A DNA stretch of 21,157 bases, from contig CAZOOP010000050.1 of the NCBI GenBank assembly GCA_964581465.1, positions 1 through 21,157 on the forward strand. The letters are read 5' to 3'. Below, piece by piece: positions 1-8,724 of this stretch. Source of the stretch: WJMB01 sp964581465. GTDB taxonomy: Bacteria; RBG-13-66-14. The translations under genes and the position numbers were made by a program. Numbering within the stretch: position 1 is the first letter of the stretch; each line of letters begins with the position of its first letter. Under the pieces are notes generated by a model. It was not told the origin of the DNA and did no database searches. It worked only from the letters and a program-made list of their open reading frames with translations.

Positions 1-60
1 TATTACAATGAATCTGTTCTCGTTTTTCCTACTGATGTACCTACTTAAAAAGGAGCAAAG

Positions 61-1653
61 ATGAAGAAGTTGCTTACAGTATTGTATGTTTTCATCATCG
101 TGAGTAGTGTTACAGCCGCAGATGAGTGGCACATTGAGGAAATCGGTTCTTATACAGGTGAACAAACGCGTAGTCGTGGCTACTTGCAACTAGACAGTAA
201 TAATAATCCATATATTTTATGCTGCTCAACTTATGCTTCTAATACAAATGGAAGTTGGAACATTATATATGATTTAGTGTACGGCTATAATGGTCTTTCA
301 GTAGATGACAATAATGTACCTCATATATCTGATGCTAATGGTGATCTTTGGGAAAACTATATTCGACATTCCTATTACGACGGAAGTTGGCAAGTTGAGC
401 AAATAGATATGATATATCTACATCAAGACAATTCAATAGATATAGATATGGCAGGATTGCCTCACATTGTTGACTACTACTATGATGGCTATACTGATGC
501 TCATCTTAAGCACTATTATTATGATGGATATGACTGGTATTCGGAAACAATCGATGACACTAACGGTGCCGGTATCTGGAACTCTATTGTAGTTGATTCG
601 TTAAACCATATTCATGTAGCCTACGCAATCCAGCAGTCAGGTGGTGATGATTTATACTATGCATACTATAATGGCTCCACATGGAATCATGAAGCTCTTG
701 AATCTGGAACTGATGAAGTTGGCCTATATGCATCGATAGACGTAGATTCCAATAATAATCCTCACATTTGTTACTATGATGACACTAATAACACTCTTAA
801 GTATGCATATCGTGATAGCGCATGGAATATATCGACAATTGATGTCAATAATGTTGGTAAATATTGCTCTTTAGCAGTTGACTCAGAAGATAAAATACAT
901 ATATCATATTACGATGAAAATAATGGAAGTTTAATGTATGCATATTTCGATGGTGGATTATGGGAAAGATATGCGCTAGATACCTATGGTGATGTGGGTG
1001 GCTATACTGGAATTGACACAGATACAAGTAACAACCCCCACATATCATATGTTGACTATGATAACATTATGTTGAAGTATGCCTGGTTTGGAGACGAGAT
1101 TCCAGTTGAAGATATTGAACTAACAACACATGTCGAAACGGCTGGCCTACTCCTCTCTTGGACCTACAGCGGCGACGTGCCTGCGAGTGTCCGCGTCCTG
1201 CGCGGGGAGAGCGACCCCGTCGCCGTGTCGGGTTCGCTGGACGGCGCGACCCGCCGCTGGCTGGATCGGGGCGTCGAGCCCGGCGAGAGTTACGTCTACT
1301 GGCTGGAGGCCACGGATAGCGAGGGCTATGTAACAAGATTTGGGCCGACGGAGGCCGTCGTCGTTCCCGAAGAGGCGCATCGGCTGGCCCTCGACGAGCC
1401 CTGGCCCAACCCGGCGGCTAACAGCGTCAGCATCGCCTTCGAGCTGCCGGAGCCCCAGAGTGTCAGTCTGGCCGTTTACGATCTGGCCGGGCGGCGGGTT
1501 GCGACCCTGAGCGAGGGCGAACTGCCCGCCGGACGGCACACCGTCAGCTGGAACTGCGCCGGGGAGTCGAGCGGTGTGTATCTGCTGCGGTTGGAGACGG
1601 CGGGCGCGGCGCTCAGCCGCCGGGTCGTCATCGGGCGGGTCGTCGATCGGTAA
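61..1653 (+). CDS. Secreted beta-propeller-like repeat protein with FN3-like and T9SS-type C-terminal sorting domains
   Basis: The start is set by AGGAG at 51-55, five bases before ATG. Residues 1-20 form a signal peptide (MKKLL, then a hydrophobic run ending VTAA). Residues about 40-350 hold roughly seven degenerate repeats of 35-45 residues with the pattern 'S-x-D-x(4)-PHISYYD...LKYAYYDG..W....ID', the look of a beta-propeller. Residues about 355-440 resemble an FN3 domain (LLLSWTYSG...YVYWLEATDSEG). Residues about 445-530 match the FCB sorting tail: PWPNPAANSVSIAFELP, YDLAGRRV, GRHTVSW, SGVYLLRLE. The protein is therefore probably exported across both membranes and held at the surface or released. 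Its ligand or substrate is unknown. The DNA is AT-rich up to about 1135 and strongly GC-rich after it, so the repeat part and the tail have different histories. The tail resembles that of the protease at 11094-13112. Confidence 0.85.
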   Translation: MKKLLTVLYVFIIVSSVTAADEWHIEEIGSYTGEQTRSRGYLQLDSNNNPYILCCSTYASNTNGSWNIIYDLVYGYNGLSVDDNNVPHISDANGDLWENYIRHSYYDGSWQVEQIDMIYLHQDNSIDIDMAGLPHIVDYYYDGYTDAHLKHYYYDGYDWYSETIDDTNGAGIWNSIVVDSLNHIHVAYAIQQSGGDDLYYAYYNGSTWNHEALESGTDEVGLYASIDVDSNNNPHICYYDDTNNTLKYAYRDSAWNISTIDVNNVGKYCSLAVDSEDKIHISYYDENNGSLMYAYFDGGLWERYALDTYGDVGGYTGIDTDTSNNPHISYVDYDNIMLKYAWFGDEIPVEDIELTTHVETAGLLLSWTYSGDVPASVRVLRGESDPVAVSGSLDGATRRWLDRGVEPGESYVYWLEATDSEGYVTRFGPTEAVVVPEEAHRLALDEPWPNPAANSVSIAFELPEPQSVSLAVYDLAGRRVATLSEGELPAGRHTVSWNCAGESSGVYLLRLETAGAALSRRVVIGRVVDR

Positions 1654-1732
1654 CGAGTTGTTGTTTGCGGCACTCGGGCGATAAGTAAAAAACCACATCT
1701 ACAGCAGGGCGGCCAAGACCGCCGCGGAACCC

Positions 1733-1765
1733 GTAAGGGCGGCTGTCACCAGCCGCCCATCTTAC
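1733..1765. repeat. Intergenic hairpin after the secreted repeat protein
   Basis: A perfect 9-bp inverted repeat (1737-1745 with 1750-1758, loop TCAC) can be extended by GTAAG and CTTAC across a small bulge. It lies 80 bases after the stop of the plus-strand gene. It could end that transcript, but no T-run follows it, so a canonical intrinsic terminator is not supported. Confidence 0.5.
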
Positions 1766-1800
1766 CTGGCGTCAGTGGGGTATGACCCGCCGAGAACCCA

Positions 1801-1869
1801 GGGCCGGCGCGGTTGTTGCGACGACGGACCGAGGCAGGTCCGTCGTCAATGCAACAACCGTGCCGGCCC
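1801..1869. repeat. Large two-stem palindromic element (hairpin A)
   Basis: The outer arms 1801-1819 and 1851-1869 are complementary over 19 bp with a single G-T wobble. Inside them is a perfect 11-bp stem (1820-1830 with 1837-1847) with the loop GAGGCA, and an unpaired AAT at 1848-1850. It sits between two convergent genes. It shares the GGGCCGG outer end and the TTGC/GCAA inner end of the outer arm with the hairpin at 13184-13279, so it may be a distant member of the same family. It may be a bidirectional transcription barrier or a REP-like repeat. Confidence 0.75.
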
Positions 1870-1944
1870 GGCACATTGCGGCAAGACCCGGGCGGGTTAA
1901 TCAGGTTCCGTCGTGCAACTTCACCATCGGCGCGGCCCCGAGGT

Positions 1945-2961
1945 TCAGTAATCGTCGCTTACCCGCCGGTCCTCGGCGGCGCGCTCCAGATGTTGCTCGA
2001 TCTCGGCGGCCTCGAGACCGCCGATGACGCCCGCCTCGCCGGCCAGCAGGTAGTAGCTCTGCCGCTCCTCCTCGGTCAGCTCGCGGGCGGCGACGATCAC
2101 CCCGGAGCCCTCCTCGAACCACACACCCCAGTTGGGGGTGACGGCGAAGGTCTCCTCCTGGTTGCTGATTTCGACCTCGACCTCGCCGGCCAAGCCGCAG
2201 ACCCAGCCGAGGTTCTGCGCCTCGTCGACGCCGACGAAGAAGACGGTGCCGCGGACGGCGGCGCTGGAGGTGGGGGTGGTGACGACGAAGCGCTGGTCGA
2301 GATCCGTCGCGACGACCACGGCGGACAGGCCGCGACTGATGTGGAACTCGCCCGCCTTCTTGCCCGATCCGGCGGCGAACTGGCCGATCAGGTACTCGTA
2401 GGCGTCGCCCATCACATCGGCATCGGTTGAGAACTCCGCCAGCTCCTCGGCGATCTTGGTGATGATCTTGCAGAGCTTATCATTTCGGGACTGGTAGTCC
2501 TTGCCTAGCCTATCCGAGACGAGGTTGATCTCCGAGAACAGCCCGTAAAAGGTGCTCTCGAACGATTCGTTCTCGATGTACTTGAAACCCTCCTGCAGCG
2601 TATCGAGCAGTTCTCCGTCCTGCGTCTGGGCCATGTGGGCGATGCTCGCCCACAGATACCGGGGCTTGATGACGTAGTGGTACTTGAGACGCATCTGCTT
2701 TTCAAAGGCCTCGATGTCGCCGGGGTTCTCTTCGTACCACACCGACAGCGGCGTCCGGCCGCCGTTGCCCACCGCGTTGGCGTCTGGGTAGTCCGGCCCC
2801 AGCTCCTTCTCCGCCGCCTGCTCGTAGTTGTCCGAGATGTAGTGCAGGAAGAGGAACGCCAGCATGTAATCGCGGAAGTCGTCCGCGTTCATCGCGCCAC
2901 GCAAGAGGTCGGCGATGCCCCAGAGGGTTTTGCCCAGTTGCTGTTGATCGTTTTCGGTCAT
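1945..2961 (-). pseudogene. hsdM: Truncated type I methyltransferase HsdM N-terminal domain fused to a FecR-like fragment
   Basis: The chosen start is the ATG at 2961, with AGGAAG upstream and 19 bases after the rhuM stop; an in-frame ATG at 3012 would overlap rhuM. Residues 1-206 match the HsdM N-terminal helical domain (LWGIADLLRGAMNADDFRDY, FLFLHYISDNYE, then DAYEYLIGQFAAGSGKKAGEF). Right after GEF, where an intact HsdM continues YTP and then holds the SAM-binding and NPPY/F motifs, the protein switches to HISRGLSAVVVATDLDQRFV. It goes on with TTPTSSAAVRGTVFFVGVDE and LAGEVEVE, a FecR-type domain. No catalytic motif remains, so it cannot methylate DNA by itself. The junction is near 2343. 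It may be a real deletion fusion or an assembly join. The reading frame is open throughout, and the gene is the last of the hsdR-hsdS-rhuM-hsdM' operon. Confidence 0.8.
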
Positions 2962-2980
2962 GGTTTCTTCCTGTCCCTGC

Positions 2981-4021
2981 TCACTTTTTCCGTTTCTTGA
3001 TCTTTGCTTCAAGGGCTTTCAGCTCGGCCTCGTCCTGCATATCGGCTTCTTTTGCTTCCTCTCTTTTACGCTGCTGATCATATTCCAAATAACGTGCTGC
3101 CGTAAGGTTCTTCATGTGCTCATGGCTGACTGAGCCCGCGTGGCTGAGCAGGGGAAACCCGTTGGACGTGATAATCTGCCCCACGTTCTGCTCCCAGAAG
3201 CTCATACGGGTCTCCTGGCGGTTCTTGGCGCGCAGTTCAGCGGTTTCCAGAAAGATAACAACCAGCCGGTTCAGCGTGTCGATCTCATCCTCGTTCAGGT
3301 AGTTCTTGGCTATCAGGATATCTTGCTTGCGCACCTTCGAACCCTGCCAATGCAGGAGACCAAAGTGCGGATCTTCCGGGTCGGCCCGCTCGGTGATGAG
3401 CTCGGCGGCGGTTTGGCGCGTCACGGCATAAAGCAGCATATTCTGAACCGTGGCGAAAAACTGGCGTGTAGCCTTGTCCGTCTTGTCGTAGTCGCTGCTG
3501 AGGGCGAAGAGGTCCCGCACTTTCTGGTAAAAACGCTTCTCCGAGGCCCGTATCTCGCGGATTCGCGCGAGCATCTCATCGAAGTAATCCGGGCGGCCGT
3601 CCGGGTTCTTCAGCCGCTCGTCGTCCATCACGAATCCCCTGAGCAGGTACTCCTTGAGGACAGTCGAGGCCCAGCGCCGGAACTGCACACCACGGGGCGA
3701 GCGCACCCGGTAGCCCACGGACAGTATGGCGTCCAGATTGTAGAGCGTGACCGGGCGACGCACCTCGCGCTCGCCCTCGATTTGAACTGTCAAGGATTCC
3801 TTGACAGTTGCCGACGAATCCAACTCACCGTCCGCGAAGATGTTCTTAAGGTGCAGGGAGATGTTCTGCTTGGTGGCGTTGAAGAGTTCCGCCATCTCCA
3901 ACTGCGTCAGCCAGACCGTGTTCCGGTCAGCACGCAATTGAATCTGGCTGCGACCGTCTTCGGTGGTGTAGAGGATGATTTCGCCACTGGGCGATACAGG
4001 GAGATTTGACTTGGCGCTCAT
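2981..4021 (-). CDS. RhuM-family protein within the type I restriction cluster
   Basis: This 346-residue protein matches the RhuM ('virulence protein') family. The N-terminal part has the winged-helix-like WLTQLEMAELFNATKQNISLH segment. It is followed by RRPVTLYNLDAILSVGYRVR, RGVQFRRWASTVLKEYLLRG and the C-terminal FGLLHWQGSKVRKQDILIAKNYLNEDEID, all typical of the family. It ends in a lysine- and glutamate-rich coiled tail. RhuM genes are often carried as extra genes inside hsdM-hsdS-hsdR clusters; their role there is not established and may be regulatory. Its ATG shares one base with the hsdS stop (TAATG), so the two are translationally coupled. Confidence 0.88.
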   Translation of the reverse strand: MSAKSNLPVSPSGEIILYTTEDGRSQIQLRADRNTVWLTQLEMAELFNATKQNISLHLKNIFADGELDSSATVKESLTVQIEGEREVRRPVTLYNLDAILSVGYRVRSPRGVQFRRWASTVLKEYLLRGFVMDDERLKNPDGRPDYFDEMLARIREIRASEKRFYQKVRDLFALSSDYDKTDKATRQFFATVQNMLLYAVTRQTAAELITERADPEDPHFGLLHWQGSKVRKQDILIAKNYLNEDEIDTLNRLVVIFLETAELRAKNRQETRMSFWEQNVGQIITSNGFPLLSHAGSVSHEHMKNLTAARYLEYDQQRKREEAKEADMQDEAELKALEAKIKKRKK

Positions 4022-5343
4022 TATTCTTGTCCTTCCGGCGCGGGAAATAGCTGCTGCATCAGCCCTTTCTTATGGGTCTTCAGGGTCTCGATCTTCGCCG
4101 CCTTTGCGGTAATCAGGTCGTCGAGGGAGGTGAGGCAGTCGGCGATTCGGCGCTGTTCGGCTGGTGATGCTATCGGGATCGCTAAGTGTGCGAACGACTC
4201 GCGTGTCAAGTGTTTAATCCCGCCCCCTGTAAACAGCGCCTTAAAAGCTGGAGTTCCCGCGATCGTTTCGAGATAGTGAACAAGCAAGTGCGGAATGAAC
4301 TGAATCTTGAAACGGACACGGTGTAAAGCCTTCTGAAACTTGAGGCAGGGCAGACGCTCGTCCCATACAGCCGATCGCCCGGGTTCGCCGCCTTCGCAAA
4401 CGATCACGTCACCTTTCTTGAGTTCATATTTCTCAAGCTCATTCTCATTGAAATACATCTTTGGAAGGTCCGTTGTGTCGAAGTCATTCCATCGAACAGC
4501 GAGGTTGTTCAGATAGGGTAGAAGGCTGCCGGAACGATGCTTGTTCTTGTCCAGCATCTTGCCAAGCTTGATCTCCGCGATTTTACCCAGCAGTTTTACC
4601 TCCCACTCTCCAGCGTCCCTAAACTCCGGGAAGCGCAGGCGGGGGGTTGTTTCACCGTCGCGGGGGAAGAGCTGCTGCATCAGGCCCTTCTTGTGGGCCT
4701 TGAGGGCTTCGAGCTGCTCGGCTTCGGCGGTAATAAGGTCGTCGAGGGCGGAGAGGCAGTCGGCGATCTTTTGTTGTTCTTGTATTGTCGGTGGGAGGGG
4801 GAGTGCAATAGACGAGATGCGTTTCGCTGAAATGCCGTAGACCTTCGCGCCCTGAGATTCTCGTTGTATCCCTGTCCGTACCGCAGCGGACTGAAAAAGG
4901 TGTCCACTGAAGCCTATTATCGGAATGCTTCCGTGCCGTGTCGCAAGAATGGTGTGTGTTCCGGCTACGACCCGTTGTCCAACAAGTGAAATGATCTCGA
5001 TCGCCTTTCCGACATCATTAAGGTCTTCAGAAGCATCCGCTAAAACGATATCGCCTTCTTCGCAATCATCCTCTTCCTTAAACACATCAACCGGCACATC
5101 TGTATTTATATACGGCACATGCTCTTGTCCAATACGGAATAGTGGCTTAAATTTTGTATGTATATCGCCGTAGTGGATATTCCTGATCGTCCCTGCTTCG
5201 TAGTTTAGTTTGTCACGAGAAAGGGTGTTGGTTCGCTTGAAACCATAAAGATCAGAAAGTTGTGGTGTTAGCCACTCTTCGTCCTCCCGAAACTCCGGGA
5301 AGCGCAGTTTCGGCGTCGATGTGCGTTTGCTCTGCTTCTGCAT
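4021..5343 (-). CDS. hsdS: Type I restriction-modification specificity subunit HsdS
   Basis: HsdS recognises the two halves of the asymmetric target site and holds HsdM and HsdR on DNA. The 440 residues have two target-recognition domains (about 25-185 and 248-392), each followed by a conserved helical spacer. The spacers, 188-227 and 395-434, are near copies: EQQKIADCLSALDDLITAE versus EQRRIADCLTSLDDLITAK, both ending HKKGLMQQLFP. Each domain also begins with LRFPEFR (residues 13-19 and 236-242). The length is normal and no break is seen, so recognition may be intact even though hsdM' is not. It lies 10 bases after hsdR and overlaps rhuM by one base. Confidence 0.93.
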   Translation of the reverse strand: MQKQSKRTSTPKLRFPEFREDEEWLTPQLSDLYGFKRTNTLSRDKLNYEAGTIRNIHYGDIHTKFKPLFRIGQEHVPYINTDVPVDVFKEEDDCEEGDIVLADASEDLNDVGKAIEIISLVGQRVVAGTHTILATRHGSIPIIGFSGHLFQSAAVRTGIQRESQGAKVYGISAKRISSIALPLPPTIQEQQKIADCLSALDDLITAEAEQLEALKAHKKGLMQQLFPRDGETTPRLRFPEFRDAGEWEVKLLGKIAEIKLGKMLDKNKHRSGSLLPYLNNLAVRWNDFDTTDLPKMYFNENELEKYELKKGDVIVCEGGEPGRSAVWDERLPCLKFQKALHRVRFKIQFIPHLLVHYLETIAGTPAFKALFTGGGIKHLTRESFAHLAIPIASPAEQRRIADCLTSLDDLITAKAAKIETLKTHKKGLMQQLFPAPEGQE

Positions 5344-5353
5344 CGTTTCAGCC

Positions 5354-8300
5354 TCATTGCTCGTAGGCGTTCAATCCCGAGATGGGTCGTCCCTCGGCGC
5401 GTTTCTTCAGCAGCGGAACGAGGTCGTCCATCAGCGCCAGTTCCCTCTCGCGGCGCTCGCGCCAGCCCAGCCCGAGGGGCTCCATCAGGTCGGTGAGCGC
5501 TTCGCCGTCGAAGATCATCCGGTCGAGGATGGCGGTTACAAAGGCGTTCAGGGCTTCGTTAATCAGGCCGTGGTCATTGGCGATCCTGGAGAGTTCGGCG
5601 GCGTGGCGTTCGTCTTTGAAGCGCTGGTAGCCGTCGTGGACCTCTTCCTCGGTAAGGACTTGGCCGGTTTCGAGCTGATTAACGTATTCGGTGATCTCGT
5701 CGAGCTCGTCCATGAACTTGGCGTCGGCGCGGATTCGGTTGATGAGCTGCTCGCGGCTCATTTCCTGTTTGCTCGGCTCCTGCCCGCTGAGGCGGGCGAT
5801 GAGCTTCATGATGTAGTCGTAGTCGATGTCGGCCGAGGCGAAGAGGACGAGCTCGAAATCGAGCTGGTCGATCACGTCTTGAACAGTGCTATCGGCTTCT
5901 CCGGTTTTGTCCTGCTTGGCTTTAAGGCGCTTGGCGGTTTCGAGGTAGACGCCGCGGAAGGCGCGGGCGTCGTCCTGCGAGAGGGTTTGATCGATCTCCC
6001 GCTTCTCGTCGTCGGTGAGGTCGGTGTACTGATCGAGCTGGGTGGCTAGGCGCTGGAGTTCTTTGTACAGGTTGACGAAGCCGGCGCGGGCTTCGTCGCC
6101 CATGAGATTGGAGACGGATTCGGGACGCGGTTCGAGATCCTGGGACCGGAAGAAGTCGTCCATCTCCCGCTTGGCGGCCTTGAGCTGCTCGATGACGACG
6201 GGGGCTTTTTCGACGAGCCAGATTTCCTTCGCCCGGTCGGTCTTGACGCCGGAGAACAGGGTGATGGCTTCATCCACTTTATCCTGTTGGCCGCGGAAGT
6301 CGAGGATGTGGCCGTAGGGCTTGGCGGCGTTGAGGATGCGGTTGGTGCGCGAGAAAGCTTGGATGAGCCCGTGGTACCTGAGGTTTTTATCGACGTAGAG
6401 GGTGTTGAGGTATTTGGAGTCGAAGCCGGTCAGGAGCATATCGACGACGATGGTGATGTCGATCTTCTCCGCGCCCTTTCGCGGGAGGTCGCTGTTGGGG
6501 TACTGCTGATCCTTGATGCGCTTCTGGACGTCCTGATAGTAGGCATCGAATTCGCCGATGGAGTGATTGGTGCCGTAGCGGTCGTTATAGTCGGTGATGA
6601 TGGCCTTGAGGGCTTTCTTCTTCTTGTTCGGCTCCTGCTTGTTGTCTTCACGTTCCTGGAGCAGCTCTTCCTGGAGCTGTTTTACGTCGGGCTTGTTTTC
6701 GGCGGGTGGGGTGAAGACTGCGGTGACCTTGAGGGGGGTGAGGTCGGAGTCGGCGTCCTGACGCTCGGCCTGGATCTGCTTGAATAGTTTGTAATACTCG
6801 ATGGCGTCGTTGATCGAAGCGGTGGCGAAGAGCGCGTTGAAGCGTCGTTCACCGGTGGCGGCGTCGTGCTTTTCGAGGATGGCGTTGATGACTGCGCGCT
6901 TGGCGAGGGTTTCGCCGGGTATGGGAGGATTCTCGCCGTCGGGTCTGAAGTAGTCGACGTGGAAACGCAGGACGTAGCGATCCTCGATGGCGTGGGTGAT
7001 GGTGTAGGCGTGAAGCTCGCTCTGGAAGAGGTCTTGGGTGGTGCGGGGGGTCTGGATGTTGTCTTCGATCTGCCGATGAGTCGCGTTCTCGGGGAAGATG
7101 GGCGTGCCGGTAAAGCCGAAGAGCTGGGCCTTGGGGAAGAACTCCTTGATGATCTGGTGGGTACGGCCGAACTGGGAGCGGTGGCACTCGTCGAAGATGA
7201 AGACCATGCGCTCGTCTTTAAGCGGTTCGAGGATATCGGAATACTTAGTCCGACCTCGTTTCTCGCGCTTTTTATTACGTTTGCTCTGTTCGTCGAGGGC
7301 GAGACCAAGCTTCTGGATGGTGGTGACGATAACCTTGTTGGCCTTGTTATCGGAGAGAAGGCGTCGGACAAGTGTAGCTGTGTTGGTGTTTTCCTCGACA
7401 CAACCTTCCTGGAAGCGGTTGAACTCCTCACGGGTCTGACGGTCGAGGTCTTTGCGGTCGACGACGAAGAGGCACTTGTGGATGTCTGGGTTTTCCTTAA
7501 GGAGCGTGGAGGCCTTGAAAGAGGTGAGGGTCTTGCCCGAGCCGGTGGTGTGCCAGATGTAGCCGTTGCCACGGTTCTCGCGGATACACTTGTCGATGGC
7601 CTCGACGGCGTATATCTGATAGGGGCGCATCATGAGCATCTTCTGCTCGGAGGCGACGAGGACCATATAACGGCTGATAGTAGTGCCGAGAGCACACTTG
7701 GGCAGGAAGGTTTCGGCGAAGTCGTCGAGGTGAGAGATCTTGGTGTTGTCTTTTTCGGCGTGCTGATAGATGGGCAGGAAGTTTTCGTTGGCGTCGAAGG
7801 TGAAGTGTCGGTCGTTGTTGTTGGCGAAGTAGTAAGTCTCGGTCCGGTTAGAGACGATGAAGAGCTGGACGAAGCAGAGCAGGGTCCTGGTGTAGCCGTT
7901 GCCGGGGTTTTTTTTGTAGTTGACTATCTGCTGCAGAGCCCGGCGCGGGCTGATTCCTAAGGATTTGAGCTCGATCTGGACGGCGGGGATGCCGTTGATC
8001 AGGAGCATCACGTCGTAGCGTTGAAAGCTGTAGTCGGTGTTGATGCGGAGCTGGTTAACGACCTCGAAGGTGTTCTTGCACCAGTCCTTGATGTTGACGA
8101 GGGTGTAATTCAGCGGTGTGCCGTCTTCGCGGATGAAGGTGTTGCGCTCGCGGAGCAGAGTCGCGGCGGTGAAAACGTCGGGGGTGATTATCTCGTCGAG
8201 AAGGCGCTTGAATTCGCCGTCGGTGAGCCGGACGCGGTTGAGGTCTTCAAAGTGTTTGCGGAAGTTGTCTTCGAGGCTTGCTCGATCGCGGATATCGGGC

Positions 8301-8371
8301 CTTATTATATACTTAAGGTCGTCTAGCTTCCTGATCAACCATTCTTCTAGTTGGTGCTCAGTCATAATCAT
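5354..8371 (-). CDS. hsdR: Type I restriction enzyme endonuclease/translocase subunit HsdR
   Basis: HsdR cleaves unmethylated DNA after ATP-driven translocation in an R2M2S complex. The 1005 residues are full length. An N-terminal PD-(D/E)xK nuclease is visible (D120, E134-L-K136 in VQIELKS). The SF2 motor follows: Walker A HTTGSGKT (274-281), DECH (394-397), TGTP (421-424), and the late motifs VVDMLLTGFDSKYLNTLYVDK and LIQAFSRTNR. A helical C-terminal region would contact HsdM. ATG codons lie at 8371 and 8365, and neither has a clear ribosome site; the second (MTEHQLEEW) may be the true start. It is the first gene of the operon, an unusual order, since hsdM commonly leads. Because the local HsdM lacks its core, activity would need an HsdM from elsewhere. 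Confidence 0.93.
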   Translation of the reverse strand: MIMTEHQLEEWLIRKLDDLKYIIRPDIRDRASLEDNFRKHFEDLNRVRLTDGEFKRLLDEIITPDVFTAATLLRERNTFIREDGTPLNYTLVNIKDWCKNTFEVVNQLRINTDYSFQRYDVMLLINGIPAVQIELKSLGISPRRALQQIVNYKKNPGNGYTRTLLCFVQLFIVSNRTETYYFANNNDRHFTFDANENFLPIYQHAEKDNTKISHLDDFAETFLPKCALGTTISRYMVLVASEQKMLMMRPYQIYAVEAIDKCIRENRGNGYIWHTTGSGKTLTSFKASTLLKENPDIHKCLFVVDRKDLDRQTREEFNRFQEGCVEENTNTATLVRRLLSDNKANKVIVTTIQKLGLALDEQSKRNKKREKRGRTKYSDILEPLKDERMVFIFDECHRSQFGRTHQIIKEFFPKAQLFGFTGTPIFPENATHRQIEDNIQTPRTTQDLFQSELHAYTITHAIEDRYVLRFHVDYFRPDGENPPIPGETLAKRAVINAILEKHDAATGERRFNALFATASINDAIEYYKLFKQIQAERQDADSDLTPLKVTAVFTPPAENKPDVKQLQEELLQEREDNKQEPNKKKKALKAIITDYNDRYGTNHSIGEFDAYYQDVQKRIKDQQYPNSDLPRKGAEKIDITIVVDMLLTGFDSKYLNTLYVDKNLRYHGLIQAFSRTNRILNAAKPYGHILDFRGQQDKVDEAITLFSGVKTDRAKEIWLVEKAPVVIEQLKAAKREMDDFFRSQDLEPRPESVSNLMGDEARAGFVNLYKELQRLATQLDQYTDLTDDEKREIDQTLSQDDARAFRGVYLETAKRLKAKQDKTGEADSTVQDVIDQLDFELVLFASADIDYDYIMKLIARLSGQEPSKQEMSREQLINRIRADAKFMDELDEITEYVNQLETGQVLTEEEVHDGYQRFKDERHAAELSRIANDHGLINEALNAFVTAILDRMIFDGEALTDLMEPLGLGWRERRERELALMDDLVPLLKKRAEGRPISGLNAYEQ

Positions 8372-8685
8372 AGTGCCAGGATCTGGTCTTGATGGCGTTT
8401 ATCGCAAATAAAAACGTAGAATTTCAGCTGGAGGGAGGTATAAAAAACTGATTATGAGCGCCTGATAAGTATGTCTTATCCGGCGCGTGGTTGGCAAGAG
8501 GCAGCCCCGGACCGGGGTGTTGCGGGGCGCTGGTGTGCGCTACCAGACACCTGGCCGACGGGAGGAGATCGTCGCACTACTCAGGTTGTTCGTTGTCCGG
8601 ATCGACGAAGCCCAGAAGGAAAGCAGGGGCTCGAAAACGGCAATATTGACAATTCGCTGGAATCCGACGTTGATAACGCAAGTTG
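8372..8685. other. Non-coding gap upstream of hsdR
   Basis: No credible gene is seen here. The short open frames do not resemble proteins, and those reaching past 8827 run through tRNA-Glu. The stretch should carry the hsdR promoter on the minus strand. A CATAAT-like box lies near 8451, but it has no good -35 partner. A GATAAG/CTTATC palindrome lies at 8464-8480. Confidence 0.5.
8464..8480. promoter_or_regulatory. Possible operator: GATAAG-N5-CTTATC palindrome
   Basis: This is a perfect 6-bp dyad with a 5-base spacer, about 95 bases upstream of the hsdR start. The dyad shape would suit a dimeric regulator of the restriction operon. No regulator gene of the controller type is seen next to it, and a chance palindrome is possible. 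Confidence 0.3.
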
Positions 8686-8714
8686 TCAACAAAAAGAGCC
8701 CCAAAGGGGGCTCT
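8686..8714 (-). terminator. Intrinsic terminator downstream of tRNA-Glu
   Basis: Read on the minus strand, an 8-bp stem (AGAGCCCC with GGGGCTCT, loop CTTT) is followed at once by TTTTTGTTG. This is a textbook Rho-independent terminator. It lies about 110 bases past the 3' end of tRNA-Glu and is the natural end of that transcript. Confidence 0.85.
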
Positions 8715-8724
8715 ACTGTTGGTT

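Noticed and set aside
6682..7572. 296-codon minus-strand frame inside hsdR
   Set aside because: Serine- and proline-rich shadow frame; hsdR motifs lie in the other frame without a break.
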